A DNA stretch of 64,000 nt from Hyphomicrobiales bacterium (GTDB lineage Bacteria; Pseudomonadota; Alphaproteobacteria; Rhizobiales; Rhizobiaceae), in NCBI GenBank assembly GCA_900473185.1, contig UCKU01000020.1:62001-126000 (forward strand), given 5' to 3'. A program made the translations under genes and the position numbers. The notes beneath the pieces are model-generated. The model saw only the letters and a program-made list of their open reading frames with translations. It ran no database searches and was not told where the DNA came from. Positions 53,873 to 62,166 of this stretch are shown piece after piece (positions within the stretch are counted from its first letter, which is position 1; each line of letters begins with the position of its first letter).

Positions 53873-53901
53873 TTGACACAAAGCGGAAGCGCACCTTATA
53901 A
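53873..53901 (+). promoter_or_regulatory. Promoter of tRNA-Met
   Basis: TTGACA at 53873-53878 and TTATAA at 53896-53901 with 17-base spacing form a near-consensus sigma-70 promoter, 53 bases before the tRNA. Confidence 0.75.
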
Positions 53902-53954
53902 GCCGCACATCCCACGGACCGGAAGCGCTTCGCGAACGGTATCGTTTGACCAGT

Positions 53955-54031
53955 GGCGGAGTAGCTCAGTAGGTCAGAGCAGAGGAATCATAATCCTTGT
54001 GTCGGGGGTTCAAATCCCTCCTCCGCTACCA
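53955..54031 (+). tRNA. tRNA-Met (CAT), elongator type
   Basis: A 77-base cloverleaf: acceptor GGCGGAG with CTCCGCT (first pair G-T), D-arm around AGCTCAGTAGGTCAGAGC, anticodon stem GAGGA/TCCTT with loop ATCATAA (CAT), and T-arm GGGGGTTCAAATCCCTC. CCA is encoded. The first pair G-T rather than a mismatch argues for the elongator over the initiator. The tilS product in this window acts on a different CAT tRNA (Ile2); this one has the Met features. Confidence 0.93.
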
Positions 54032-54121
54032 CTCGTCCCCAAGATCAAAACTATCAGTGCGCGCTGGCCGTGGAGCCGCTATAATTTTGACCGAAGACGC
54101 ATCGTTACCTGGGGATTCACA

Positions 54122-54373
54122 ATGAAATATGCTGTTGTCGCAATGCTTCTGCTGGCTGCCGGCTGCAGCACGACGACGGAAGACCAGCCGATCCCTGGCA
54201 GCCTGACCTATGGCGGCAAGGTTATCCATTCGCCTTACAAGCCTGGCACGGTGATCAAACATACATTCCTTGGCGATTTCGGCTCGCGGCAGTTCGAACG
54301 GTATGTGGTGCAGCCCGACGGTACGCTCAAGCTTGCCTCTCGTATCGAAAGCGAGGATTTCCTCTGGAATTGA
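54122..54373 (+). CDS. Small lipoprotein
   Basis: An 83-residue protein with a lipoprotein signal: MKYAVVAMLLLAAGCSTTT, the cysteine at residue 15. The mature part is ~69 residues with VIHSPYKPGTVIKHTFLGDF and no domain I recognise. Similar small lipoproteins are frequent in rhizobia. A start upstream would run through the tRNA and is rejected. Confidence 0.78.
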   Translation: MKYAVVAMLLLAAGCSTTTEDQPIPGSLTYGGKVIHSPYKPGTVIKHTFLGDFGSRQFERYVVQPDGTLKLASRIESEDFLWN

Positions 54374-54468
54374 GCGCGGCCTCAAGATTGACCTGCATCA
54401 AGGCGCGGGATTACCATTGCTGTTGAATTCCTTCTTCATTTGAATTCAGCCAGCAGAACGGATCTCCC

Positions 54469-54906
54469 ATGTACAATCGCATATTGCTGCCCACTGACGG
54501 TTCGGAACTTGCCGGTCGGGGTGTCGATCATGGTCTTGCGCTTGCCAAGGCGCTCAACCTTCCCGTGACCGTTATCAGCGTCATCGTGCCGCTGACCGGT
54601 TTTGCGCTGCAAGGGATCGTGCAGGCTGAGGCGATGGACAGCTATAATGAGGGTCGCCGGAAGGAGATCGAGGATCTGGAAAAGATCATCGGGGAAAAAG
54701 CGAAGAGCGCCGGTGTTGTCGCCGACTTCGTCAGCAAGGTGCATCTTTCGCCGGCAGTCGCCATATTGGAAACGGCAGCAGAGCGGGGCTGCGGCCTGAT
54801 CGTTATTTCCTCGCATGGCCGCCGTGGGATCTCGCGGCTCATGCTCGGCAGCCAGACGTCCGAGGTCCTTTCCGAGGCGGCTATCCCGGTCCTGGTGGTA
54901 AAGTAG
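54469..54906 (+). CDS. Universal stress protein (UspA family)
   Basis: A 145-residue Usp protein. MYNRILLPTDGSELAGRG opens the fold, and the ATP-binding G-2x-G-9x-G(S) site appears as SSHGRRGISRLMLGSQTSEV. It is a single-domain ATP-binding type Usp, active in stress survival. TCTCCC precedes the start, so its ribosome site is poor. It is not linked to a neighbour. Confidence 0.93.
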   Translation: MYNRILLPTDGSELAGRGVDHGLALAKALNLPVTVISVIVPLTGFALQGIVQAEAMDSYNEGRRKEIEDLEKIIGEKAKSAGVVADFVSKVHLSPAVAILETAAERGCGLIVISSHGRRGISRLMLGSQTSEVLSEAAIPVLVVK

Positions 54907-54911
54907 GCGAC

Positions 54912-55100
54912 CTAGTTTTCCGTCAGGGCGGCGAGGGACGCCGTGCGCTCGGCGGTGTGATCTGCCGTCTTGGTGGACACCGCTCCGCTTTTCTCGTGGC
55001 CGTCCTCGGCTTCGTCAGGGCTACCCGCCGCCGGCGTCATGTAGAAGGCCAGCATTTCCTCCAGGCGGGAGGTGGTGAGGCTGGTGGCGAAACCCTTCAT
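54912..55100 (-). CDS. Possible 62-residue protein
   Basis: A short frame with a GAGGAAAGCC ribosome site before ATG at 55100. The product has a hydrophobic-aromatic segment (LEEMLAFYMTP) then a charged, low-complexity tail. It is 105 bases downstream of a LysR gene on the same strand. No family is recognised, and it could be a chance frame. A longer frame that overlaps lysR is rejected. Confidence 0.35.
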   Translation of the reverse strand: MKGFATSLTTSRLEEMLAFYMTPAAGSPDEAEDGHEKSGAVSTKTADHTAERTASLAALTEN

Positions 55101-55204
55101 GGCTTTCCTCGGCGGCGTTTCCAGTTGTGAAATTTCATAGCCTACGTTCAGGCCGGTCCGGAACAAGGGCCGCGAGGTTGTCACCAACTTTCGAAGATCG
55201 GCAC

Positions 55205-56107
55205 TTAGTCGTGGATAAGTTCCAGGCAGAACTCGATAAAGGCGTTGACCTTGGCCGGTACATGGTGCCGGGAAGGGTGGACGGCATAGAGGGGGAAAGT
55301 TTCGCCCGGCCAGCCTGGATAGAGCTCTACAAGGCGTCCGTCGGCAAGCAGGTCCTTGACGCTGAGGGCAAGCACCTGGGCGATGCCGGCGCCGGCAAGG
55401 CAGGCATCGAGCATGGTGCCGGGGTCGCTCATCAGAAGCGGTCCACGGGCGTCGAGCGGCACGATCTTCTTGCCCCTGTGCAGTTCCCATTCGAAAGTCT
55501 GGCCTGTCAGCGGATCGCGGAACTGGATGCAGGAGTGGTTAGCGATTTCGGCAGGCGTCCTCGGCGCGCCGTGCTCGGCGAGATAGGCAGGGGTGGCGAC
55601 CGTGAGGACGCGGGTTTCCATCAGCTTGCGGGCGATGCGCGACGAGTTCGGCTGCTGGCCGAAGCGGATGGCGATATCAATGCCGTCGGCGACGAGATCA
55701 CTCATCAGGTCGCGGGTTATCAATTCGAGTTCCAGTGCCGGATAGCGGGTCATGAACTGCTTCAGATGCGGCGCCAGCACCATGCGGGAAAAGATCGGAT
55801 CGACATCGACGCGCAGGCGGCCGCGCACGGTCAGAGACGCACCTGATGCGAGCGTCGCGGCCTCCTCTATGCCATCGAGATGCGGAGCGACCTGTTCGTA
55901 GAAACGGGCGCCTTCGTCCGTCAGCCGTACCGAGCGGGTGGTGCGGTCGAGCAGGCGCACGCCGACACGGGCCTCCAGTCTCGATATGGCGCGGCTGACG
56001 CCGGAGGCTGAAAGGCCGAGCGCATCGGCTGCCCTGACGAAGCTGCCGCTTTCGACCACTGCGGCAAGCGTGCTGACACCGGAAAGCAGGCGGCCGTCGA
56101 ATGCCAT
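55205..56107 (-). CDS. LysR-family transcriptional regulator
   Basis: A 300-residue LysR protein. HTH: GSFVRAADALGLSASGVSRA, followed by an effector domain with LRVDVDPIFSRMVLAPHL and LFRDPLTGQTFEWE-like segments typical of the large DsdC/AaeR-like subgroup. The likely target is not adjacent: the divergent gene is a small membrane protein 158 bases away. No clear operator is seen in that gap. Confidence 0.92.
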   Translation of the reverse strand: MAFDGRLLSGVSTLAAVVESGSFVRAADALGLSASGVSRAISRLEARVGVRLLDRTTRSVRLTDEGARFYEQVAPHLDGIEEAATLASGASLTVRGRLRVDVDPIFSRMVLAPHLKQFMTRYPALELELITRDLMSDLVADGIDIAIRFGQQPNSSRIARKLMETRVLTVATPAYLAEHGAPRTPAEIANHSCIQFRDPLTGQTFEWELHRGKKIVPLDARGPLLMSDPGTMLDACLAGAGIAQVLALSVKDLLADGRLVELYPGWPGETFPLYAVHPSRHHVPAKVNAFIEFCLELIHD

Positions 56108-56265
56108 GGATCACTCCCGATTTGATGTCATTGATGATGTTAGGGAAGTGCGGCCTAGTCAACAACGTCGGCACCTTATCGCTGCCCGTATGGATCCAAA
56201 AACCGGTTCGATGGAACATCTTCCCGCTAATTTGGTTTCTACCGCACAGATTGGAGGATCAAGCG

Positions 56266-56652
56266 ATGACCCAATATGGTGACGACAAGAACCGAATCGT
56301 GGATGAGAATACCGGCATGCCACTCGGGCAGGCATCCTATAAAGAGGAGAAAGTGCTGGCCGATGAGCGGCGTAGCGTCTCGCTCTGGGGTGTGCTCGCA
56401 GCCGGCATTCTGGTCATTCTGATCGCTGCGGCGAGCTTTGCCATCTGGCCGGGCACGACCACAGAACCGGCTTCGACCGCATCCACAACGCCCAATGCGA
56501 TCACCGGGCAGCCTTCGGGTGCCGGTACTTTAGACAACAATCCGGCGACCGGCTCCATCAAGCCGCTGGAACCGACAGATCGCAACCCGACGCCTGACGG
56601 CAGCAGGCCGACGGGCACGACCGCAACAAGCGGCACGCAAAACGGCCAGTAA
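56266..56652 (+). CDS. Single-pass membrane protein with Thr/Pro-rich tail, unknown function
   Basis: A 128-residue protein. A charged N-terminal ~38 residues precede one membrane helix (SLWGVLAAGILVILIAAASF) and a ~65-residue Thr/Ser/Pro/Gly-rich tail that would lie in the periplasm. No domain is recognised. TTGGAGG precedes 56266; the longer frame is not supported. A strong terminator follows 19 bases after the stop. Confidence 0.72.
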   Translation: MTQYGDDKNRIVDENTGMPLGQASYKEEKVLADERRSVSLWGVLAAGILVILIAAASFAIWPGTTTEPASTASTTPNAITGQPSGAGTLDNNPATGSIKPLEPTDRNPTPDGSRPTGTTATSGTQNGQ

Positions 56653-56671
56653 CTTCGCACTACGGCTGGGG

Positions 56672-56702
56672 AAGGGCCGCGCGGCTTCCGCGCGGCCCTT
56701 TT
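56672..56702. terminator. Bidirectional terminator with 13-bp perfect stem
   Basis: AAGGGCCGCGCGG and CCGCGCGGCCCTT with a three-base loop, followed by TT, between the convergent membrane-protein and xfp genes. Confidence 0.88.
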
Positions 56703-56722
56703 CATATCAGGCTACCCTCGCC

Positions 56723-59110
56723 TCAGGCTGCGGGCCATTTCCAGTTGCGCACATCCGGCATGTCCTCGCCATATTCACGGACATAGGCGTGATGCTCGAT
56801 GAGCTTGGCTCTCAGGCTTTCGAGCACCTCGGGCACTTTCTCCTTCAGGCCCGGAACGCGCTCGATCGCCTCGATGGCGAGGTGGAAGCGGTCGAGCTCG
56901 TTAAGCACGGTCATGTCGAAGGGCGTGGTCGTCGTGCCCTCTTCGATGAAGCCGCGCACATGGATGTTGCGGTGGTTGGTGCGCTTATAGGTCAGCCGGT
57001 GGATGAGGTAGGGATAGCCGTGATAGGCGAAGATCACCGGCCTGTCCTTCGTGAAGATCGCGTCGAAGGCCTCGTCCGTCAGGCCATGCGGATGCTGATC
57101 CTGTGATTGCAGGGCGAGAAGGTCGACCACGTTGACAGTGCGGATCTTCAGCTCCGGAATATGCCGATGCAGCAGATCGACGGCAGCGAGCGTCTCCATG
57201 GTCGGCACGTCACCAGCGCAGGCCATGACGACATCGGGCGCCACCGTATCGTCCTCATAGCTTGCCCAGTTCCAAATGCCGATACCGGTCTCGCAATGTT
57301 TCACCGCCTCGTCCATGGTCAGCCATTGCGGCTCCGGCTGCTTGCCGGCGACGATGACATTGATGCGGTCGTAGGTCTTCAGGCAATGATCGCCGACCCA
57401 GAGGAGGGTGTTGGCGTCCGGCGGCAGGTAGATGCGGACGATATCGGCCTTCTTGTTGGCGACGAGATCGACGAAGCCGGGATCCTGATGCGAGAAGCCG
57501 TTATGGTCCTGCCGCCAGACATGCGAGGTCAAGAGATAGTTGAGCGAGGAGATCGGCTTCCTCCACTCCAGTTCGCGGGTGACCTTCAGCCACTTGGCGT
57601 GCTGGTTGAACATGGAATCGATGATGTGGATGAAGGCCTCGTAGCAGGAAAACAGGCCATGCCTGCCCGTCAGCAGGTAGCCTTCCAGCCATCCCTGGCA
57701 AAGATGTTCGCTCAGCACCTCCATGACGCGGCCGTCGCTGGCGAGGCTCACGTCATAGGGTTCGATCTTCTCCATCCAGACGCGATCGGTGACTTCAAAG
57801 ACGCTGCCGAGACGGTTCGATTCCGTTTCGTCGGGGCCGAAAATGCGAAAGTTCGCGTTGGCGTCGTTGAGCTTCAGCGTATCGCGCAGGTAATGGCCGA
57901 GGATTTCGGTGGATTGCACCATCTCAGCCCCCCGTTTTTCCACCTTTACCTCATAGGTGCGGATATCAGGCGCGATCAGCTCCTTGCGTAGCAGACCGCC
58001 ATTGGCGTGCGGATTGGCACCCATGCGGCGTTTGCCTGAGGGCGCCAGCGCCCGCAGTTCCGGCTTCAGCGTGCCCGACGCATCGAAGAGGTCTTCGGGA
58101 TCGTAACCGCGCATCCAGTCTTCGAGGATTTTCCGGTGTCCGTCGTTCTCCCGGCAATTGGAAACCGGCACCTGATGGGCGCGCCAGAAACCTTCGACCT
58201 TTTTTCCATCCACTTCTTTCGGGCCAGTCCAGCCCTTGGGGCTGCGCAGCACGATCATCGGCCAGCGCGGGCAGGCCTGTGGCGCCGTGCCGTCGCGGGC
58301 CTCCTTCTGAATTGCTCGAATGCGGTCGAAGATCTTGTCGAAGGCAGCGGCCATCTGCTGATGCATCTTTGCCGGCTCATGGCCTTCGACGAAGAAGGGC
58401 TCATAGCCGTAGCCTTCGAACAAATGCATCAGATCTTCGTCGCTCGCCCGACCGAGGATGGTTGGATTGGCGATCTTGTAGCCGTTGAGATGCAGGATCG
58501 GCAGGACGGCGCCGTCGCGGGCGGGGTTGAGGAACTTGTTGGAATGCCAGCTTGCCGCCAGCGGGCCGGTCTCGGCTTCGCCATCGCCGATGACGCAGGC
58601 GACGATCAGATCGGGATTATCGAAGGCTGCGCCATAAGCATGGACGAGCGCATAGCCGAGTTCACCGCCCTCATGGATGGAGCCGGGCGTTTCCGGCGCC
58701 GCATGGCTCGGGATGCCGCCGGGGAAGGAGAACTGGCGGAAGAGCTTGCGCATGCCGTCCTCGGTCTCGGCGATATCGGGATAGATCTCGCTGTAAATGC
58801 CTTCGAGATAGGTATTGGCGACCATGCCCGGTCCACCATGGCCGGGGCCGCACATATAGATGATGTCGAGATCGCGGGCGCGGATGATGCGGTTCAGATG
58901 CGCGTAGATGAAGTTGAGGCCGGGCGTGGTGCCCCAGTGACCGAGCAGGCGGGGCTTGATATGTTCCGGTTTTAGCGGCTGGCGCAGGAGAGGATTGGAT
59001 AGGAGATAGATCTGGCCGACCGAGAGATAGTTGGCTGCCCGCCAGTAGCGGTCGATGAGTGTGAGTTCGGCGTCGGAAATAACTGCTGGAGTCGAGACAT
59101 GCTTTTCCAC
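56723..59110 (-). CDS. xfp: Xylulose-5-P/fructose-6-P phosphoketolase
   Basis: A 795-residue thiamine-pyrophosphate enzyme that splits xylulose 5-phosphate (or fructose 6-phosphate) to acetyl phosphate plus glyceraldehyde 3-phosphate (or erythrose 4-phosphate). Family signatures are GHGGPGMVANTYLEG, IGDGEAETGPLAASWHSNKF and AYHGYPYLIHRLTY. Length is normal. It is downstream of ackA on the same strand with a 71-base gap, so acetyl phosphate made here can be turned into acetate and ATP by the neighbour. Confidence 0.97.
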   Translation of the reverse strand: MEKHVSTPAVISDAELTLIDRYWRAANYLSVGQIYLLSNPLLRQPLKPEHIKPRLLGHWGTTPGLNFIYAHLNRIIRARDLDIIYMCGPGHGGPGMVANTYLEGIYSEIYPDIAETEDGMRKLFRQFSFPGGIPSHAAPETPGSIHEGGELGYALVHAYGAAFDNPDLIVACVIGDGEAETGPLAASWHSNKFLNPARDGAVLPILHLNGYKIANPTILGRASDEDLMHLFEGYGYEPFFVEGHEPAKMHQQMAAAFDKIFDRIRAIQKEARDGTAPQACPRWPMIVLRSPKGWTGPKEVDGKKVEGFWRAHQVPVSNCRENDGHRKILEDWMRGYDPEDLFDASGTLKPELRALAPSGKRRMGANPHANGGLLRKELIAPDIRTYEVKVEKRGAEMVQSTEILGHYLRDTLKLNDANANFRIFGPDETESNRLGSVFEVTDRVWMEKIEPYDVSLASDGRVMEVLSEHLCQGWLEGYLLTGRHGLFSCYEAFIHIIDSMFNQHAKWLKVTRELEWRKPISSLNYLLTSHVWRQDHNGFSHQDPGFVDLVANKKADIVRIYLPPDANTLLWVGDHCLKTYDRINVIVAGKQPEPQWLTMDEAVKHCETGIGIWNWASYEDDTVAPDVVMACAGDVPTMETLAAVDLLHRHIPELKIRTVNVVDLLALQSQDQHPHGLTDEAFDAIFTKDRPVIFAYHGYPYLIHRLTYKRTNHRNIHVRGFIEEGTTTTPFDMTVLNELDRFHLAIEAIERVPGLKEKVPEVLESLRAKLIEHHAYVREYGEDMPDVRNWKWPAA

Positions 59111-59181
59111 GGATTTCTCCCGTTAAACTTGTTCAACGTCAATTCTAGCTGATGGCGCAGGCATGCATTTGATCTGGATCA

Positions 59182-60357
59182 TCAGGAACGAAGAATAGAG
59201 AGCGCTTCCTGCGCGATGACCTGTTCCTCGTCGGTCGCAATGACATGCGCCGTTATGCGGCTTGCGGGTGTCGTGATTGTGAAGCCGTCGGCGGCGTTCG
59301 CCTTTTCATCGACGGCAAGGCCGAGCCAGCTCAAGCGCTGGAGGACTGCTGCGCGGATCTGCGGCTGATGCTCGCCGATGCCGGCCGTGAATACGATGGC
59401 GTCGAGCCCGCCGAGCGTCACCGACATGCGACCGATCTCGCCTGCGATGCGCAATGTGAAGAGGTCGAGCGCCTCCTGGGCTTCTGCGCGGCTATCCTCG
59501 AGAAGATCGCGGGTATCGGCATTGATGCCGGAGACGCCGAGCAGGCCGGAGCGATGGTAGAGTAGATCTTCCACCTGATCGGCGGACTGCTTCTTTTGCT
59601 GCAGCAGATGCAGGATCACGCCGGGATCGAGCCAGCCGGGCCTTGTGGCCATGGGAATGCCGTCGAGCGTGGAAAAGCCCATGCTGCAATCGCGACTGAT
59701 GCCGTTTGCCAGAGCGCAGAGGCTTGCGCCGCTACCGAGATGGGCGGCGACGATTTTCGTTTTATTCGACAGCCGGCGGTTCACCTCCCCTGAGATGAAT
59801 TTGTAGGAAAGGCCATGAAAGCCGTAGCGCTTGATACCCTCCTCATGAAGCGCGCGGGGAATGGCGAAGCGGCGGACGAGATCGGCCTGCGTGGCATGAA
59901 AGGCGGTATCGAAGGAAGCCGTCTGGGCAAGCTGTGGCTTCAGATGCTTCAGGGCGCGGATGAAGCGAAGCGCCTGCGGCTGGTGAAGGGGGGCGAGCGG
60001 CGTGAGCGCGTCGACCGCCGCGATTGCGGCGTCATCAAGCGCGGTTGCCGCGGTAAAACGGTCGCCGCCATGGACGACGCGGTGGCCTGCAGCGCGGACG
60101 TCGCCGATATCGAAATGCTCCGAGAGCAGTTTGAACGTTTCGTCGATGACGGCGTGCAAATCGTCGGTAAGCTCCGCCTTCAGCGGCGTATCAAATGTCT
60201 GCGGACCCTCCGCCAGCTTGAAGGTGAGCGGTTTGGAGCGGAAGTCGATCACGCCCTTGCCGATGCGGCGCACCTTTGCATCCTCGATTGCGAAGATGCC
60301 GATCTTGACCGTCGACGAGCCGGCATTGAAGGTCAGGAGAAGGTCGTTCGACGGCAT
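59182..60357 (-). CDS. ackA: Acetate kinase
   Basis: A 391-residue ASKHA kinase that interconverts acetyl phosphate and acetate, making ATP. FNAGSSTVKIGIF, AAGHRVVHGGDRF, the catalytic RYGFHGLSYKFIS, AHLGSGASLCALANG and FTAGIGEHQPQIRA are intact. The start at 60357 (MPSNDLLL) has GGGGAGC upstream; a longer frame to 60405 is not supported. It is the first gene of ackA-xfp. No phosphotransacetylase is in the window. Confidence 0.96.
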   Translation of the reverse strand: MPSNDLLLTFNAGSSTVKIGIFAIEDAKVRRIGKGVIDFRSKPLTFKLAEGPQTFDTPLKAELTDDLHAVIDETFKLLSEHFDIGDVRAAGHRVVHGGDRFTAATALDDAAIAAVDALTPLAPLHQPQALRFIRALKHLKPQLAQTASFDTAFHATQADLVRRFAIPRALHEEGIKRYGFHGLSYKFISGEVNRRLSNKTKIVAAHLGSGASLCALANGISRDCSMGFSTLDGIPMATRPGWLDPGVILHLLQQKKQSADQVEDLLYHRSGLLGVSGINADTRDLLEDSRAEAQEALDLFTLRIAGEIGRMSVTLGGLDAIVFTAGIGEHQPQIRAAVLQRLSWLGLAVDEKANAADGFTITTPASRITAHVIATDEEQVIAQEALSILRS

Positions 60358-60564
60358 TTGCTTGTTGCTCCCCGGCAAGCGTGACGATGACGAACTTAGC
60401 GTCATCGTGCCCGGGGGGAAGTCTCTTGCGCCCCGGCAGGCAATTTTTGGTTGCCGATTTCGGTCCCGGTCCGGGATGGCACGCGAATGGCCGCGTCATG
60501 AGAGCTTCACGCTAGGGATTTATTAACAAACGGCAATTTTGCAAATGGAACAAGGAACTATGCC

Positions 60565-62160
60565 ATGGCCGACATTGCCCCCAGCCATAGCGACGCTTCC
60601 CATCCGCTGCATCATTCGAACTCCGCCGGCAAATGGTTCCTGCCGGTGTTCGGGCTCGTTGTGGTCTGCGGTCTCGGATATGTCGGCTATGCCCTCGCCC
60701 GTGATTTGACCGCCGCAGTTGCCGTTCCCTGGCTGCTTCTCGGCCTTGCGCTGCTGATCGCGCTCGGCTTCGAGTTCGTCAACGGTTTCCACGATACGGC
60801 CAATGCCGTGGCGACCGTTATCTACACGCGCTCCATGCCGGCGGAATTTGCCGTCATCTGGTCGGGCTTCTTCAATTTTCTTGGCGTCTTGACGTCGACG
60901 GGCGCCGTTGCCTTCGGCATCCTGGCCTTGTTGCCGGTCGAGCTCATCCTGCAGGTCGGCTCCGGCTCGGGCCTGGCCATGGTCTTCGCTCTTTTGATCG
61001 CTGCGATCGTCTGGAACCTTGGTACCTGGTATCTCGGCCTGCCGTCATCGAGCTCGCATACGCTGGTCGGCTCGATCATCGGTGTCGGCCTCGCCAACCA
61101 GTTCCTGGCGCCGGCAGGTTCCGCCACCAGCGGTGTGGACTGGTCGCAGGCAACCAACATTGGCCTGTCGCTCCTGATCTCGCCAATCATCGGTTTCGGC
61201 CTTTCGGCCATCCTGCTCGTCGTTATGAAGTTCCTGGTGCGCAAACCCGAGCTCTATCAGGAGCCGAAGGGCAACCAACCGCCGCCGTTGTGGATCCGCG
61301 CCATCCTGATCTTCACCTGCACGGGCGTCAGCTTCGCCCACGGCTCGAATGACGGCCAGAAGGGCATGGGTCTCATCATGCTCATTTTGATCGGTCTCGT
61401 GCCGACCGCCTTCGCGCTGAACCGCACGCCTGACGTCAACTATCTCGAAGCCTACAAGTCGGCTTCGGCGCAGGTGGAAACCGCACTCGGCAAATATGTA
61501 AAGCCGGGCGTGACCGTTACCGACTACAAGGCTGAAGTCGGCAATGCCGTCAAGAACAAGGTCTGGACGGATGCGACCACCCCGGCGCTGCAGCAATATA
61601 TCCATCAGACGAGCGCCGAAGTCGCCGCTTTCCCGACACTGGAAGCCGTTCCGACCAATCTTGTCGGCAACGTCCGCAACGACATCTACCTGATCGGCGA
61701 GGCGCTGAAGCTCATCGACAAGAAGAAGCTGCTGCTGATGGACGACAGTGATCTCAAGGCCGTCACCGGCTATCATGCGGCGGTGGACAACGCGACGAAG
61801 TTCATTCCGTTGTGGGTGAAGGTCGCCGTTGCGCTGGCGCTCGGCCTCGGCACGATGGTCGGCTGGAAGCGCATCGTCGTCACCGTCGGCGAGAAGATCG
61901 GCAAAACGCACCTGACCTACGGCCAGGGTGCCGCCGCGGAAGTCGTTGCCATGGTGACGATCGCCTCGGCCGACCATCTCGGCCTGCCGGTTTCGACCAC
62001 GCACGTGCTGTCATCAGGTGTGGCGGGCACGATGGCTGCGAACGGCTCGGGCCTGCAATGGTCCACCGTGCGCAACATGCTCATGGCCTGGGTGCTGACG
62101 CTGCCGGCCTCGATCGCGATCGCCTTCCTGCTGTTCGTGATCCTGCGGCAAGTCTTCTGA
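60565..62160 (+). CDS. pit: Low-affinity inorganic phosphate transporter, Pit family
   Basis: A 531-residue Pit protein with ~10 membrane helices and a large cytoplasmic insert (~290-410). The paired family motifs are present: GFEFVNGFHDTANAVATVIY near the N-terminus and HGSNDGQKGMG in the middle, and LGLPVSTTHVLSSGVAGTM near the C-terminus. It takes up metal phosphate by proton symport. It is divergent from ackA. I found no clear Pho box in the 207 bases between them. Confidence 0.95.
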   Translation: MADIAPSHSDASHPLHHSNSAGKWFLPVFGLVVVCGLGYVGYALARDLTAAVAVPWLLLGLALLIALGFEFVNGFHDTANAVATVIYTRSMPAEFAVIWSGFFNFLGVLTSTGAVAFGILALLPVELILQVGSGSGLAMVFALLIAAIVWNLGTWYLGLPSSSSHTLVGSIIGVGLANQFLAPAGSATSGVDWSQATNIGLSLLISPIIGFGLSAILLVVMKFLVRKPELYQEPKGNQPPPLWIRAILIFTCTGVSFAHGSNDGQKGMGLIMLILIGLVPTAFALNRTPDVNYLEAYKSASAQVETALGKYVKPGVTVTDYKAEVGNAVKNKVWTDATTPALQQYIHQTSAEVAAFPTLEAVPTNLVGNVRNDIYLIGEALKLIDKKKLLLMDDSDLKAVTGYHAAVDNATKFIPLWVKVAVALALGLGTMVGWKRIVVTVGEKIGKTHLTYGQGAAAEVVAMVTIASADHLGLPVSTTHVLSSGVAGTMAANGSGLQWSTVRNMLMAWVLTLPASIAIAFLLFVILRQVF

Positions 62161-62166
62161 GGTTTG

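Noticed and set aside
53955..54031. tRNA-Met as an attachment site for a genomic island
   Set aside because: No integrase, no repeat of the tRNA 3' end that I could find downstream, and the following genes look chromosomal.
54912..55490. 192-codon minus-strand frame
   Set aside because: Its first two thirds overlap the lysR gene in another frame and read as an Arg/Pro-rich shadow. Only the last 62 codons, with their own ribosome site, are kept as a weak call.
60358..60564. Pho box upstream of pit
   Set aside because: I looked for the CTGTCAT-type direct repeats and found no acceptable pair.
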